NCBI GenBank assembly: GCA_014381925.1
Contig: JACNKR010000057.1
Location: 1-39,830 of the forward strand
Direction of reading: 5' to 3'
DNA length: 39,830 nucleotides
Source of the DNA: Fidelibacterota bacterium
GTDB taxonomy: Bacteria > Fidelibacterota > Marinisomatia > SCGC-AAA003-L08 > GCA-2689995
This document shows positions 15,750 through 27,100 of this stretch, in pieces. The notes beneath the pieces were generated by a model. It did not search any database. It was not told where the DNA came from and was given only the letters and a program-made list of their open reading frames with translations. Position 1 is the first letter of the stretch, and every line of letters begins with the position of its first letter. The position numbers and the translations under genes were made by a program.

Positions 15750-18700
15750 AGATGTTATATTTTTACCCTGAACAACTTTAACAAGATAAATTCCACTGGG
15801 TACATTAATCGCATTCCAATTTATTTGATGATATCCTGCATTCATAAAGCCATCGTGAATTGTTTCAATTTCCTGCCCCATTAAATTAAATACTTTCACA
15901 GAAGTATGACCATCGTCAATTAATGATAATTTCATACCTGTAACAGGATTAAATGGATTTGGATATGCATCACTCAAACCAAAATCAGTTGGAATAATTC
16001 CTTTTTTAACAGGAACTATATCTACTTCACTTACAAGTAAATTTGAAAATTCCTGAAGATTAAATGGTAAATCAATAATCATATCTAATGACGACGAATA
16101 AAGTTTCAATTGGGGTATTTGCCCTTCTTCAATATATCCAGTTGTATTATCACTTAAGTCTTTTCCCATTACAGTTAAAGTTGTCATCGGAATACTACAC
16201 AATGCAGAACCAATTAACACATCTCCATTATATGCTAAGATAATATCTCCCGTATTCTGTTGGTATTGCTCTAATTCAATTTCATTAATTAAATAAAAAG
16301 CCTGAGAAGTTGATTGATTTACTTTAAATTCATCATAGATTTCTTGATGTGGATCTATTTTTTCAAGAATGTTACTTGGATTCTCACAGTTTTCCATACC
16401 CCATTTAAAATCAAATTCATCAATATCATCTTTTATATTTATCCAATATCCAGAATTATTTTCCAAATATATTAAATTTCCTGACCAATATTCTCCCAAA
16501 TTAAAAAGACCAACTCCCTCCCCAATAATAAAATTAAAATGATCAATTGCATATTCAATTCCTCCTAATGCATCTAATGTATTTATTGCATTATAATCAC
16601 CCCATTTAAATGAAAATAAATTATTGCCACTAATATATTCGTAAACGAAACAATTTTGATTTAAATTTAAATATTCAATTTCTCTATTTACTATTTGCAA
16701 ATCATCCGTAACAAAATTAATCCAGTATCCCATATCATGTTGAATAGTATTTAAATTACCAGACCAGCCATCTTCAACAGAAAACATACCAATTGAATTC
16801 CCAATAATAAAATTAACTTCTCCGTCCTCCTGTGATAATGCTTCGATAAAATTTATTGAATTATTATTTTCCATCACTCCAGGAAATGATACCAAATTGT
16901 TCCCATCATCAAAATTCATTGGAATATACACTTTACTTGTAATTTCTAAGTAAAAAGATTGTATTGTTGAATTATTTGAATCTGATACAGAAACTTCAAT
17001 AAATATTAATTCATCTTCAAATTCTTCTGTTGGTAACCATGAAATTAGCCCAAATTGATCAATATTCATTTCATCAGGAGCAATTAATAATTGATAACTA
17101 AGCTCTTCACCATCATATTCATTTGTGTTCATCTGATAATTAAATAACATATCTATAGTAGCAATATCTGGTGGTATTGATATAATTTCAGGTGGATCAT
17201 CAATTGGGTTAATAATTATTGATAATTCAAATTGATAAATATTATTAACCTCTTGCCCATCATTTGCAATTATTAATAAATCTAAAGCCCCATTTTGGTG
17301 TTCAATTGGATTTATTATTATTGTTCCATTTTGCGGATTGATTTCGATATTAATTAAATTGTTTTGAATATCATCAATTGAGAAAACTATCTCTTGATCA
17401 CTCTCATTGTTCGGATGAATCATTTCATTAATTTCAATATTTATTGGTCCAAAAAAATCTTCATTCAAATTTATATTATTATAATTAAAAATTGGCGGGT
17501 CATTTACTGCCAATATATTAAAATAAATATTAAATTCTGTTGTTTTTGGATTAATTGAATGATTATCAGTAATAGCCAATGATACAATTTCATTTCCATT
17601 AAAATTTTCATTTATGTTAAATTGAAGAACACCTTCAATTAATTCAGGATTAATAAATTGGTTTTCCGAAACAACAATAATCAAATCTTCAAATTCCGTC
17701 CCAAAATCTGAAATTAATTGATTCAGGATAAGCGGTTCAATTTGTGTATCTTCCAAAATATCATATTGATTTTGAGTATTTATAATAGGATAATCATTTT
17801 CTATAATTAATGGTACTATAATTACATCGGAATACTCATTCAAAGAACCAACATCCTGTGCAATAAATTCAATGTACGAAGTTCCTGTCCAATATTGAGG
17901 AATCGTATTGAAACTTGCAATATTATCATTAATATTGACGGATACATATCCCGCGATAATTTCATTGGGGTTTTGAGGGTTTCCAATTGATGTATTTGCA
18001 CTAAATTGTATTTCTGAATTTGTTGGATAAATCACCATTTTATCATTATCAAAAAATTTAAAATGAATTTCCTCATCATTGCTATTGGAGTAAATTGTTA
18101 TAAAATACACCCAGTTATTTGCAAAAGAAACGGCAGTTGCAACACCTCTGAGTTCATCTCCTGAAAATGCACCAATAATATGTTCTCCACCAACTTTATC
18201 CATTGAAGCCAAACTTACTTTAGCTGTCATTGTCATAGATAATTCAAAATCACCCACATTCAAATTCCACTCTGGATTAATAATTGGATTAGCAGATATT
18301 GGAAAGTCATAGTCAAACCAAATAGAATCGCCATCTAATTCTTCAACAAAACCTTCAAGATTGATAGGTGTAAAGGGAGTTCCTAAAGTTGTTTCTAAAA
18401 TGGGTGAGTTTATAAAATTAGGAGCATTATCCGTTTCATAAACGGTATAGGTAACCTGTTGAGAAGAAGATAGTCCATTGGTTGTATTATCCGTTGCGGT
18501 AAAAGTTACAACCGTTGAACCAACCCAGTCAAAATCTGCTGGTGAAATTGTAACATATCCAAGCGTTTCAAATACAATTAAAGTTGAGTCACTATCTATT
18601 GTCCAAATAATAGAATCACCATCTAATTCAGTTAAATAATCCGTAATAAAGAATGAACTAAAAATATGGAAAGTTTCAATTTCTTGATTTGGTATTGTTG

Positions 18701-20942
18701 AAAGAAGTGGTGCATGATCCGGAAGAACTGTAAGTATTATTTGAGTTTGGGCTGAAAAATTATTTAATGTACCAACATCATTAACAATAATATCAATAAT
18801 CTCTACTCCTGACCATAATGGATCTACAATTGTAAAATCCATTGTATTACTGTCATATATATCAACTAAAATTTGTCCGGCTCTTAACTCCACTGGACTT
18901 TGTGGTGAACCCATAGAATTATTAGCAACAAATTGTGTTTGATAATTAACCGGTAAAATCCGATTATTTTGGCTGTCATAAAATTTAAATACTAAATCAT
19001 CATTATTTTGGTTACTATAAACTGTTAAAAAATATATCCACTTATTTAAAGCGAAAATAGCATTTGTTACACCTCTTAATTCTCCATTTGAGAAAACGGC
19101 TAATGTATTTTCACTACCGTTCGATGGTTTACCTAAAGATTCAACTGTCGCTGTAATTGTCATTGACAATTCAAAGTCAAAAGGATTTATAGTCCAATTA
19201 GGATTTTCGTCTTCAGAAATTGTTTGATGGTTATAAGACCATTCAATATCATCTCCATCATTTTCTATTAGATAATCATTTAAATTAATGACTTCAAAAT
19301 CACCACTAAATCCAACGGTTTGGCTGTCAGGCATAATTAAAAATGGTTGAGTATCTAAATTTAAAACGGTGAACTCGACTTCAACAGAACTAGAGAATCC
19401 ATTAATAGTTTGATCTGTTACCGTAAAATTAATTGTTTCTGTTCCAACCCAATCGGTATAATTAATATTTACAGTTTGGTTTTGTATTTCAACATTCAAA
19501 AAATTATTTCCTGAAACGGTCCATTCAATTTCGTCACCGTCTTCTTCAATTAAATAATTGAATAAATTTATTGAATTAAAGTTATCTCCAGCTTCTATAA
19601 TTTGATTTGGTATTTCCATTACCTGTGGATGATGGTCTGGCATAACCGTAAAAGTTGTAATTTCAGAATCGGTATATAGCTGAAGCGTATTCTCTTCTGA
19701 AACAACAAATTCAACATCTTCACTTCCAAACCAATTATAATCTACAATTTGAATGTTTGCAATATTATTTAGAATATCAATAGAAAGAAATCCTGCAGTA
19801 AATTCAAATGGAGCTTGTGGATTTCCAATAGCTTCATTTGCATGAAAATCGATGGATTGAGAAGTTGGAAAAACGACATTTAAATCATTATCAAAAAATT
19901 TAAATTCAATTTCTTCATTATTTTCATTGGCGTAAATAGTTAGAAAAAAAATCCAACGATTTAACGCATCCAATGCATGTGTAACCCCTCTTAATTCACC
20001 ATTTACAAATGCACCCAGCTGATGTTGGTCTCCAATAACTTCTTTTCCATTCTTGAAAATAATAGAAGTCAGGCTCATTGAGAGTTCAAAATTAGTCGGA
20101 TTAATTTGCCAATTTGGATTTTCTTCTTCTTCATATTCGGAGACCACATTATAATGCAAATTTACTTCATCATTATTTTCATCAAAATAATAATCATTCA
20201 AATCTATGGATTCAAATTGACCACCTATTCCAATCATTTGATTTGGAATTAAATACATTATCGGTTCATGATTTAATGCAAGAATTGTAAAATTTAAATT
20301 AGTCGTATCGCTCAGTCCTGAATCCGTAACATCTTGAATTACAAGTTGGATTTCTTCTGTTCCAACCCAATCTTCAGAAAACGGAAAAATATTTAATAAA
20401 TTATCTTCAATTTCATAATTTAAATTTTCATTTTCTATAATAAAAGTTGATACTAAATCTTCATCTTGAATTATGATATATTGAGATAAATCAATTAAAT
20501 CAAATGAATACCCCTGTTCAATCACTTGGTCAGGGATATCCATTAAGGAAGGAGGGAAATCATAACCCATATAAACATTCCATAAATAAGGATTACCGGG
20601 AGTCCCTAAGGATTCAAATGGAATAAAGGGTTCAGTTTCCTGAATTAATAACTCCTGATCTGTAAATACTTTAAATTCAATTACTTCATTTGGCAAATCA
20701 GAATAAATTGTAAGAAAGTACATTTCATTATTAAATACAGATATTGACTCTGAATATCCACGACATTCATCCCCGACAAATGCACCGATAAAATAATCAT
20801 CATTTTGAGAAATTTCATTATTTATAGACAAAATTCCTGTAATTGTCATTTGTAACTCAAAATTGGTTGGATCTACTTGCCAATTTTGAGCATGAATATT
20901 TCCCAATAAAGCGATTAATAATATTTTAATGAATAAATTCAA
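15726..20942 (-). CDS. Giant surface protein with nested domain insertions and type IX sorting domain
   Basis: 1738 aa. Starts with TTG (20940-20942); no in-frame ATG upstream, and the signal peptide LFIKILLIALLGNIHAQ follows at once. Module M (FELSMTITA..IGAFvnGELRGV..FLTIYSN..EiFKFFD) occurs at about 20-127, 276-386, 579-690 and 887-1000. Ig/cadherin-like domains (IPNQ.I..G..F..INL..YL.E.DGD.IEW, closing DWVGtE.I.FTVTD) occur at 131-222, 437-528 and 742-836. They alternate with three more that each contain an M copy within them. Two cadherin-like domains (about 1050-1248), an Ig domain (1249-1335), paired WSGNL..GYWIN repeats (1340-1505) and a sorting domain (YPNPFNP, KVMLMK end) follow. 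A surface adhesin or structural role is inferred; no enzyme motif. Confidence 0.88.
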   Translation of the reverse strand: MNLFIKILLIALLGNIHAQNWQVDPTNFELQMTITGILSINNEISQNDDYFIGAFVGDECRGYSESISVFNNEMYFLTIYSDLPNEVIEFKVFTDQELLIQETEPFIPFESLGTPGNPYLWNVYMGYDFPPSLMDIPDQVIEQGYSFDLIDLSQYIIIQDEDLVSTFIIENENLNYEIEDNLLNIFPFSEDWVGTEEIQLVIQDVTDSGLSDTTNLNFTILALNHEPIMYLIPNQMIGIGGQFESIDLNDYYFDENNDEVNLHYNVVSEYEEEENPNWQINPTNFELSMSLTSIIFKNGKEVIGDQHQLGAFVNGELRGVTHALDALNRWIFFLTIYANENNEEIEFKFFDNDLNVVFPTSQSIDFHANEAIGNPQAPFEFTAGFLSIDILNNIANIQIVDYNWFGSEDVEFVVSEENTLQLYTDSEITTFTVMPDHHPQVMEIPNQIIEAGDNFNSINLFNYLIEEDGDEIEWTVSGNNFLNVEIQNQTVNINYTDWVGTETINFTVTDQTINGFSSSVEVEFTVLNLDTQPFLIMPDSQTVGFSGDFEVINLNDYLIENDGDDIEWSYNHQTISEDENPNWTINPFDFELSMTITATVESLGKPSNGSENTLAVFSNGELRGVTNAIFALNKWIYFLTVYSNQNNDDLVFKFYDSQNNRILPVNYQTQFVANNSMGSPQSPVELRAGQILVDIYDSNTMDFTIVDPLWSGVEIIDIIVNDVGTLNNFSAQTQIILTVLPDHAPLLSTIPNQEIETFHIFSSFFITDYLTELDGDSIIWTIDSDSTLIVFETLGYVTISPADFDWVGSTVVTFTATDNTTNGLSSSQQVTYTVYETDNAPNFINSPILETTLGTPFTPINLEGFVEELDGDSIWFDYDFPISANPIINPEWNLNVGDFELSMTMTAKVSLASMDKVGGEHIIGAFSGDELRGVATAVSFANNWVYFITIYSNSNDEEIHFKFFDNDKMVIYPTNSEIQFSANTSIGNPQNPNEIIAGYVSVNINDNIASFNTIPQYWTGTSYIEFIAQDVGSLNEYSDVIIVPLIIENDYPIINTQNQYDILEDTQIEPLILNQLISDFGTEFEDLIIVVSENQFINPELIEGVLQFNINENFNGNEIVSLAITDNHSINPKTTEFNIYFNILAVNDPPIFNYNNINLNEDFFGPINIEINEMIHPNNESDQEIVFSIDDIQNNLINIEINPQNGTIIINPIEHQNGALDLLIIANDGQEVNNIYQFELSIIINPIDDPPEIISIPPDIATIDMLFNYQMNTNEYDGEELSYQLLIAPDEMNIDQFGLISWLPTEEFEDELIFIEVSVSDSNNSTIQSFYLEITSKVYIPMNFDDGNNLVSFPGVMENNNSINFIEALSQEDGEVNFIIGNSIGMFSVEDGWSGNLNTIQHDMGYWINFVTDDLQIVNREIEYLNLNQNCFVYEYISGNNLFSFKWGDYNAINTLDALGGIEYAIDHFNFIIGEGVGLFNLGEYWSGNLIYLENNSGYWINIKDDIDEFDFKWGMENCENPSNILEKIDPHQEIYDEFKVNQSTSQAFYLINEIELEQYQQNTGDIILAYNGDVLIGSALCSIPMTTLTVMGKDLSDNTTGYIEEGQIPQLKLYSSSLDMIIDLPFNLQEFSNLLVSEVDIVPVKKGIIPTDFGLSDAYPNPFNPVTGMKLSLIDDGHTSVKVFNLMGQEIETIHDGFMNAGYHQINWNAINVPSGIYLVKVVQGKNITSQKVMLMK

Positions 20943-21070
20943 TTTACTAAATAATTTACATATACCTTATAATTTTTGTACACCTTTATTCTTTAAACGG
21001 TTACTTAAGAATAACATTTCCGCTCAACAGTAAAATCAGACGCAAAATGCCAAATATATAAGTAGTTTTT

Positions 21071-21091
21071 TTACATAAATGCCTTATGTAA
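21071..21091. repeat. Inverted repeat in the 20943-21130 gap
   Basis: TTACATAA, 5-nt loop, TTATGTAA. It is 40 nt downstream of the 2794-aa gene stop. On the minus strand it is followed by A residues, so it lacks a U-tract and is a poor terminator; it may be an RNA stabilising hairpin or an operator. The rest of the gap holds nothing I can name. Confidence 0.4.
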
Positions 21092-21130
21092 GGTCGTGTA
21101 ATTGCTTACAATTTTCTACTGACCACTTCC

Positions 21131-24100
21131 CTATTTAATTAATAACATTTTCTTTACATCTGTAAACTGAGGCGTAATCATTCGGTAAAAATAAATTCCA
21201 TTTGATAATGGTAATCCAGATTTATCTTCAGCTCTCCAGTTTAATGAATGATAACTAGCTTGTAAAGATGAATTTAATATTTCGTTAATTAACCGTCCAT
21301 TAATATCATAAATCCGTATCGTGATTTCACTATCTTCAGGTAATTCAAAATTAATGGTCGTCTCCGGATTAAATGGATTTGGATAATTTTGAGATAAACC
21401 AAAATCTGTTGGTAAATATTTTATTTCAAAATCCAATTGTTCACCATTTTTTCCAATAATAATTAAATCATTAAATTCTATGTTGTCTTCAAAAAATTCA
21501 AATATTTTTCCATCTAAAATTTTATTGCCATTTAGATTGGTAATAACGGTTGCTAACTCACCGTTTTTCTGATTTGAAAATGCATCATAATCTGACTGAA
21601 TTTCAAAATGTCCCGGCAAATTAAATTGTAAGCCACTCACACTATTATCAGAATAAATTGAAACATCTTGACCTTGAATTCGAATTTCTACAATAATATC
21701 ATCATCCAATTTTACAAGTGGAGAATCTAAAATTAATCCAATCATTTCCACAATATCAGCAACATTTATTTCATTATCATCATTCAAATCTGCAACCGTT
21801 GATTCTGCAATGGAAAGGTTTTCAACATCCAATATAAAGTTCACTACTTTCATTATATCTTGAATATTGAGAATTCCATCAAACGACACATCTCCAATAG
21901 GTGGTTTTGCATTTAAGTGATATGGCTCAAATAGTTCACCAACGATTTCATTAGATGAAAATTCACTGTTCTCATATACTGACCAAACGATATCTTGATT
22001 AGCATCGAACAGTTTGAAATAAATATCCTCTCCTTCAATATTACTATAAACCATCAAGAATCCAATGTATTGGTCCAACGCCTCTACATAGATAGGTTGA
22101 GTAACGCCTCTACATTCTTCTATAAATCCATTTTCGGTTTCGACCATTGCAAAAGCACCGAGCATATCCATTTCGTCATTTAAAGAAATTCCATTTACTT
22201 GCCCAATAGCAGTAACCGTCATCGAATGTTCAAATTGATTTATATTAATATCCCAGGAAGGCGCATTCTCAGCTAATAAAGGTTCCGAAATAACAACATC
22301 TGGATTTATATTTGAACGGATATCATGCGGGTATAAAAGTTCTCCTTCATAAGTTGAACGAAGCATATATCCATCCTTTGGTTCCATATAAGATAAACTC
22401 CCAAACCAACCATAATTTTCAATGAATTCAGCATAGGAATTCTGACTTTTAATGATATCACCTGTTGCAGAATTTAATGACTCCAATGCCTCATTTATGG
22501 CTATACTATACTGCGGAGTAAAACCAATCCAATTCCAGCCAGTTGAAACATTAACTGTATCCAATTCAACATCTACTGCATATCCAACCATTTCCAGCGT
22601 AAATTCATTCTGTATATTTATCAGATACATCGACTGTGGATCAATTTCTTGTAACCATCCTGCCCATTCAAATAAGCCAGTTATTTCATTAAAAGAATAT
22701 TGTGAATATGAAGTTTGATCTTTTATGATATCATCAGGTACAAAACTCATTCCACTAAATAATGAATTCAAATCCATCGATTCAGTTTTTAAATTTATTG
22801 AAAACCAGGTAAATCCTTGCGGATAAGCCAAGCTGGAAATTATTTGGCTGGTCGCTGTAATATTGGCTGGACTTACCAAAGAGCCCACAACTGAATTTGA
22901 ATTAAATGTATAATCCTCTTCAATATGGCCCAATTCAGTGCATTCAGAAGCATCCCATACTCTAAATTCTAAATCATCACCGGTAGGCTCATTTGAATAA
23001 ATCGTTAAAAATACTTCATAGGGTGCAACATCCAATATGTCTTCAATTGCAGGTACATGAGAAACTTGGGCAACTCCTCTTAATTCATCCCCAACAAATA
23101 CACCCACAAAATCATATTCATCTATGGATTGCTCCCCATCTGTCGTCAATGTTGCGGTTAAATTCATCGAATATTGAAAATCTGAAGAGTTTATAGACCA
23201 TAACGGATCATGACAAAGTTTACGAATATCAATTATCAGCGGTTCATCACCCATCGTTCCAGATGCAAAAATAGTCGATTGATAATGTCCAAAATTCAAT
23301 CCTTCATTTAAACCGAGGGATATATTTTGAGCAGATCCTGGTGTAAGCGTGCCTACAGTTGGGTTAATATTTAACCATGGTGGTAATTCCAATGGATCCC
23401 CACTCATTAATCCGGATTCTCGTCCGCCAATTATTTCGTAAGAGCGATTACTGCCACCATTATTGACTAATTGTCGGGTCGTTGAATATTCTTCGTCAAT
23501 ACGGATGACTATATTATCTATATTTGTTCCTGTCCATTCAATGGGGTTGCGATTCACAAAAAATTCCCAAACAATTGGTTCATCAACTTCCCTCTTATTT
23601 CCATATAAATCCTCTAAATTATGGATTTCTGCACGAAGCGTTTGATTTTCAAGCCAGATATTTGCAGGGACCGGTTCAATTGTGATAATATTACCTCCAC
23701 AAGTAAATTCAAAATCTACAGGATTTCCGGTTACGGTATTAAATAGTGCTATATCCCCAGCACCCGCGCTGATTTCACCACATTGTACATCTTCATTTAA
23801 AGTCACTTTTATCAAATCATCCGAACTCAAAATACCATTTATGGGTTCCGGTAAACCTAGAATCTCCGGTGCAGATCGATCAATGATTCCGCTCACTACT
23901 TGAGATGTCCCGGGATATTTTCCACCCCCACACATGGCTTGGGTGCGAAGTTCATACTCACCATCAATGGTTATTGAGGGATCAATAATAAACGGTAAAA
24001 GAATATAATCATCAGAGAGACATACTTCTTCACAGATTTCATCTCCACTTTCATCCGTTTCACAATATATTGTACAGCCAACATCTACAAAATCCTCACC

Positions 24101-27100
24101 AATATCAAACTCGCTGTTACCATCTGCATCTGTAAAACTTTCACCTTCATCCCATTCACCGTTTGGTTTGGGTACATTAAAGGCAGAAAACCAATCCCCA
24201 CCACCAACTTGACGGTATTGCAGATCGATACTTTCTAAATTTTCATTAAATTGATCATAACCATTCACTGTAACCCAAAAATATTGGTCTGTGTTTGAGC
24301 CGTCAATAAGCCAACCGTCCTCCGGCACAACAATATTACTTTCCGTACACGGTTCTTGAAAATGGACTGAAATATTTATGCGATCTGAATTCTCAGGTCT
24401 TTCTTTTCCAAGTTCAAAAGCAATATCTTTTTCACAGGGGGGCGCTAATTGAAGTATGATATCATTATATTCATACGCTTCGGGACCACGGAATACTTGT
24501 AGGGTCAGTTCATGAGATCCCCCTGCAATTAAAAAATAATCCACACCTAGTGCTAAATTGTTATCCGTCCATAACAATGCCCCATCAGGGTTTGTTCCGG
24601 TTAAATAGGATAAATTATAGAAATTATCATCACCCGATTCACTGGCATTTCCTAATGACAGAGTAATAATGGCAGGTTCATCGGGAGGTACATCATAAAC
24701 AACTGATGGAGATGCAATTAATTGAGATTTATGTCTTTTTAAAGTTTTCTCCTCCCATGGGCAGGATGATTGACCACCTATTAAATCAAATACAGGCATA
24801 TCAAAATCATTATCACTTTTTATATTTAAAAAGAATCCATCACCAGGATCACCATCAGCTAATACAAAACCTACTGTTTTTGCTACAGATTGTGAATTTT
24901 CTCTTACTGCAGATTCAGTATGAGAAAAATTTATACTATTATTAACTTCGTGTGCCCATCCACCTATTTGTGTTATCCATTCAACACCCAAATTAATATC
25001 TATTTGAAAATCATATTGAAAAGAATTAGTAGAAGTAGTTGTAACATTAGAATTATATTCATAAGTTGCTCCAGCATCATAACTTATACTAATGTTTTCA
25101 TCTTCATCACAAATTACACTTTGTTCACAATAATCATCAAATTCTGTAAATTCTACACAATTTGCAGAAAAGGTTGTACCACAATAATTTTCTTCTAATT
25201 CACCCACAATCATTCCCGAATTAATTGCAGTATTCTCCCTCTCATCTTCTTCATCTAAAATATTTATCCAATGATTTGCAATATCATTGCCTTGAATAAT
25301 TCCAAAATTAAACGCTAATATTTTTGATGAATTCCACCAACCACATAATTTAATTTTATCTACATAATGATAATTATCTAAATCAAATGAAAAATTATTT
25401 GCATTGTTATTTGTAATTTGAGTTTCACCCTCAAAAATCAGTATTTCTTGAGGATTCTCTTCATCATCAGGAGTGTTATAAAGGTATATTGTTGTTGAAG
25501 AATTTGCAGTTGTCTGAGCTTGAACTGTCATTTCAAATTCATTAACATAAATAGAATCAACATCAAACTCTTTGCATTCATTTACATCTAATATTATTGG
25601 ACCTCCCTCTTCCTCAATTAAATCATAAATTTGCTCACTGATTTGATCGCCAATTTCTTGGGAAAGAGGTATCAATACATTATAAATATAAAATCGTGAG
25701 TGAATAAATGAATCTCTAACTTCATCCGTAGTTACTTCAAAAATTGGATTTATTTCAATTTCACATTCTTCAGAATTTAATGTCAACTCGTTTGCCATGC
25801 CAATTTCATAAGTAAACCCAGAACCTATAAATACTGAAGCATCTTTTCCAGAAATCAACCCATCTCCAAATGCAGTAAATGTTTCATTAGTTGAAATACA
25901 TTTGGAAATCTCATTATATGACTCATGCCCATAGGATAGATTAACCCCCATTCCCAATTCAACAGTAGATTGCAATGGTATACTTGTAGATACAAAACCA
26001 GCACCAAACTCTATCTCTCTTTGGAGTCCGGCTCTTAATTTAGCTTGTTTTTCAATACCTGTTGAATTTTTATATACTAATTTTTCTGTACTACACCAAT
26101 TTTGCCCTTGTTCTATATAGGAATAACTTCCATCACCAGGTGGTACTCTTAAAACAAAATCAACATTAGATTGAGGTTCAACAATAAATGTATTTACATC
26201 TAATGTTTCTGTTCCAATTATTAACGCCCAAATTTCAGATGAAACAGTTCTATCATTTGAAAATATATTTAATTGTAGGTTTTGTTGATATGGGTGTTCT
26301 CCTCCCTCCAATAAATTTATTCCATTAGGAGATATATTAACATGAATATAATCTGAATCACCTATTACATTATACATTTGTGAATTAATAAGAGAAGAAT
26401 GTTGAGTGTCTGATATATTATCAATTATTTCATAATTATAATTTTTTAAGTCACACAATTTATCATTATATCTTTCCTCTACTTTAAAATAAATTAGGTA
26501 TTCTTCTTCCAATTTAAGCTCTAGTGGGAAGTCACTACAACCTGAATTTAGATTTAAATAATCCTCCTCTAATTCATTTTCTGAATTTCTTTTTGCTTTA
26601 AATATATCTCCCCAAACAATGTAAATATCAGGTTGAAAAATAAATTCTGAATTAAAAAAGTTTTGATTTTCCAAGTCAATTGATTCACCTTGAAATTCGG
26701 CATCAATAGAAGGATCTGGATGCGACACCGTTAAATTATATTGTAATGGAGGTAAATTATTGAAATTATAATTTATTTGATCATTATCAAAAATAATTTG
26801 ATTTTCATAACATCCATTAATTGAATTTATGCTAACCATAATATTCCCTTGTGAAGGTGGAATACTCATATTACATGTCCCTCCAGCGACAATCCCCATT
26901 GTTTCTCTTACTGTTTTGTCGTTAAAATATAATCCGGATAGTGGCTGTGTTACCATTGGCAGATTTATTTCACCTGGAGTAAAAATTGCTTCTTCAGAAT
27001 TTGATTCAGCTTGATATTGACATATTCCAGAGATTCCACAAGAGTCATTTTCACTTAAACCATCACAACTATTAATTCCATCTGAACAATTTAATGTAGA

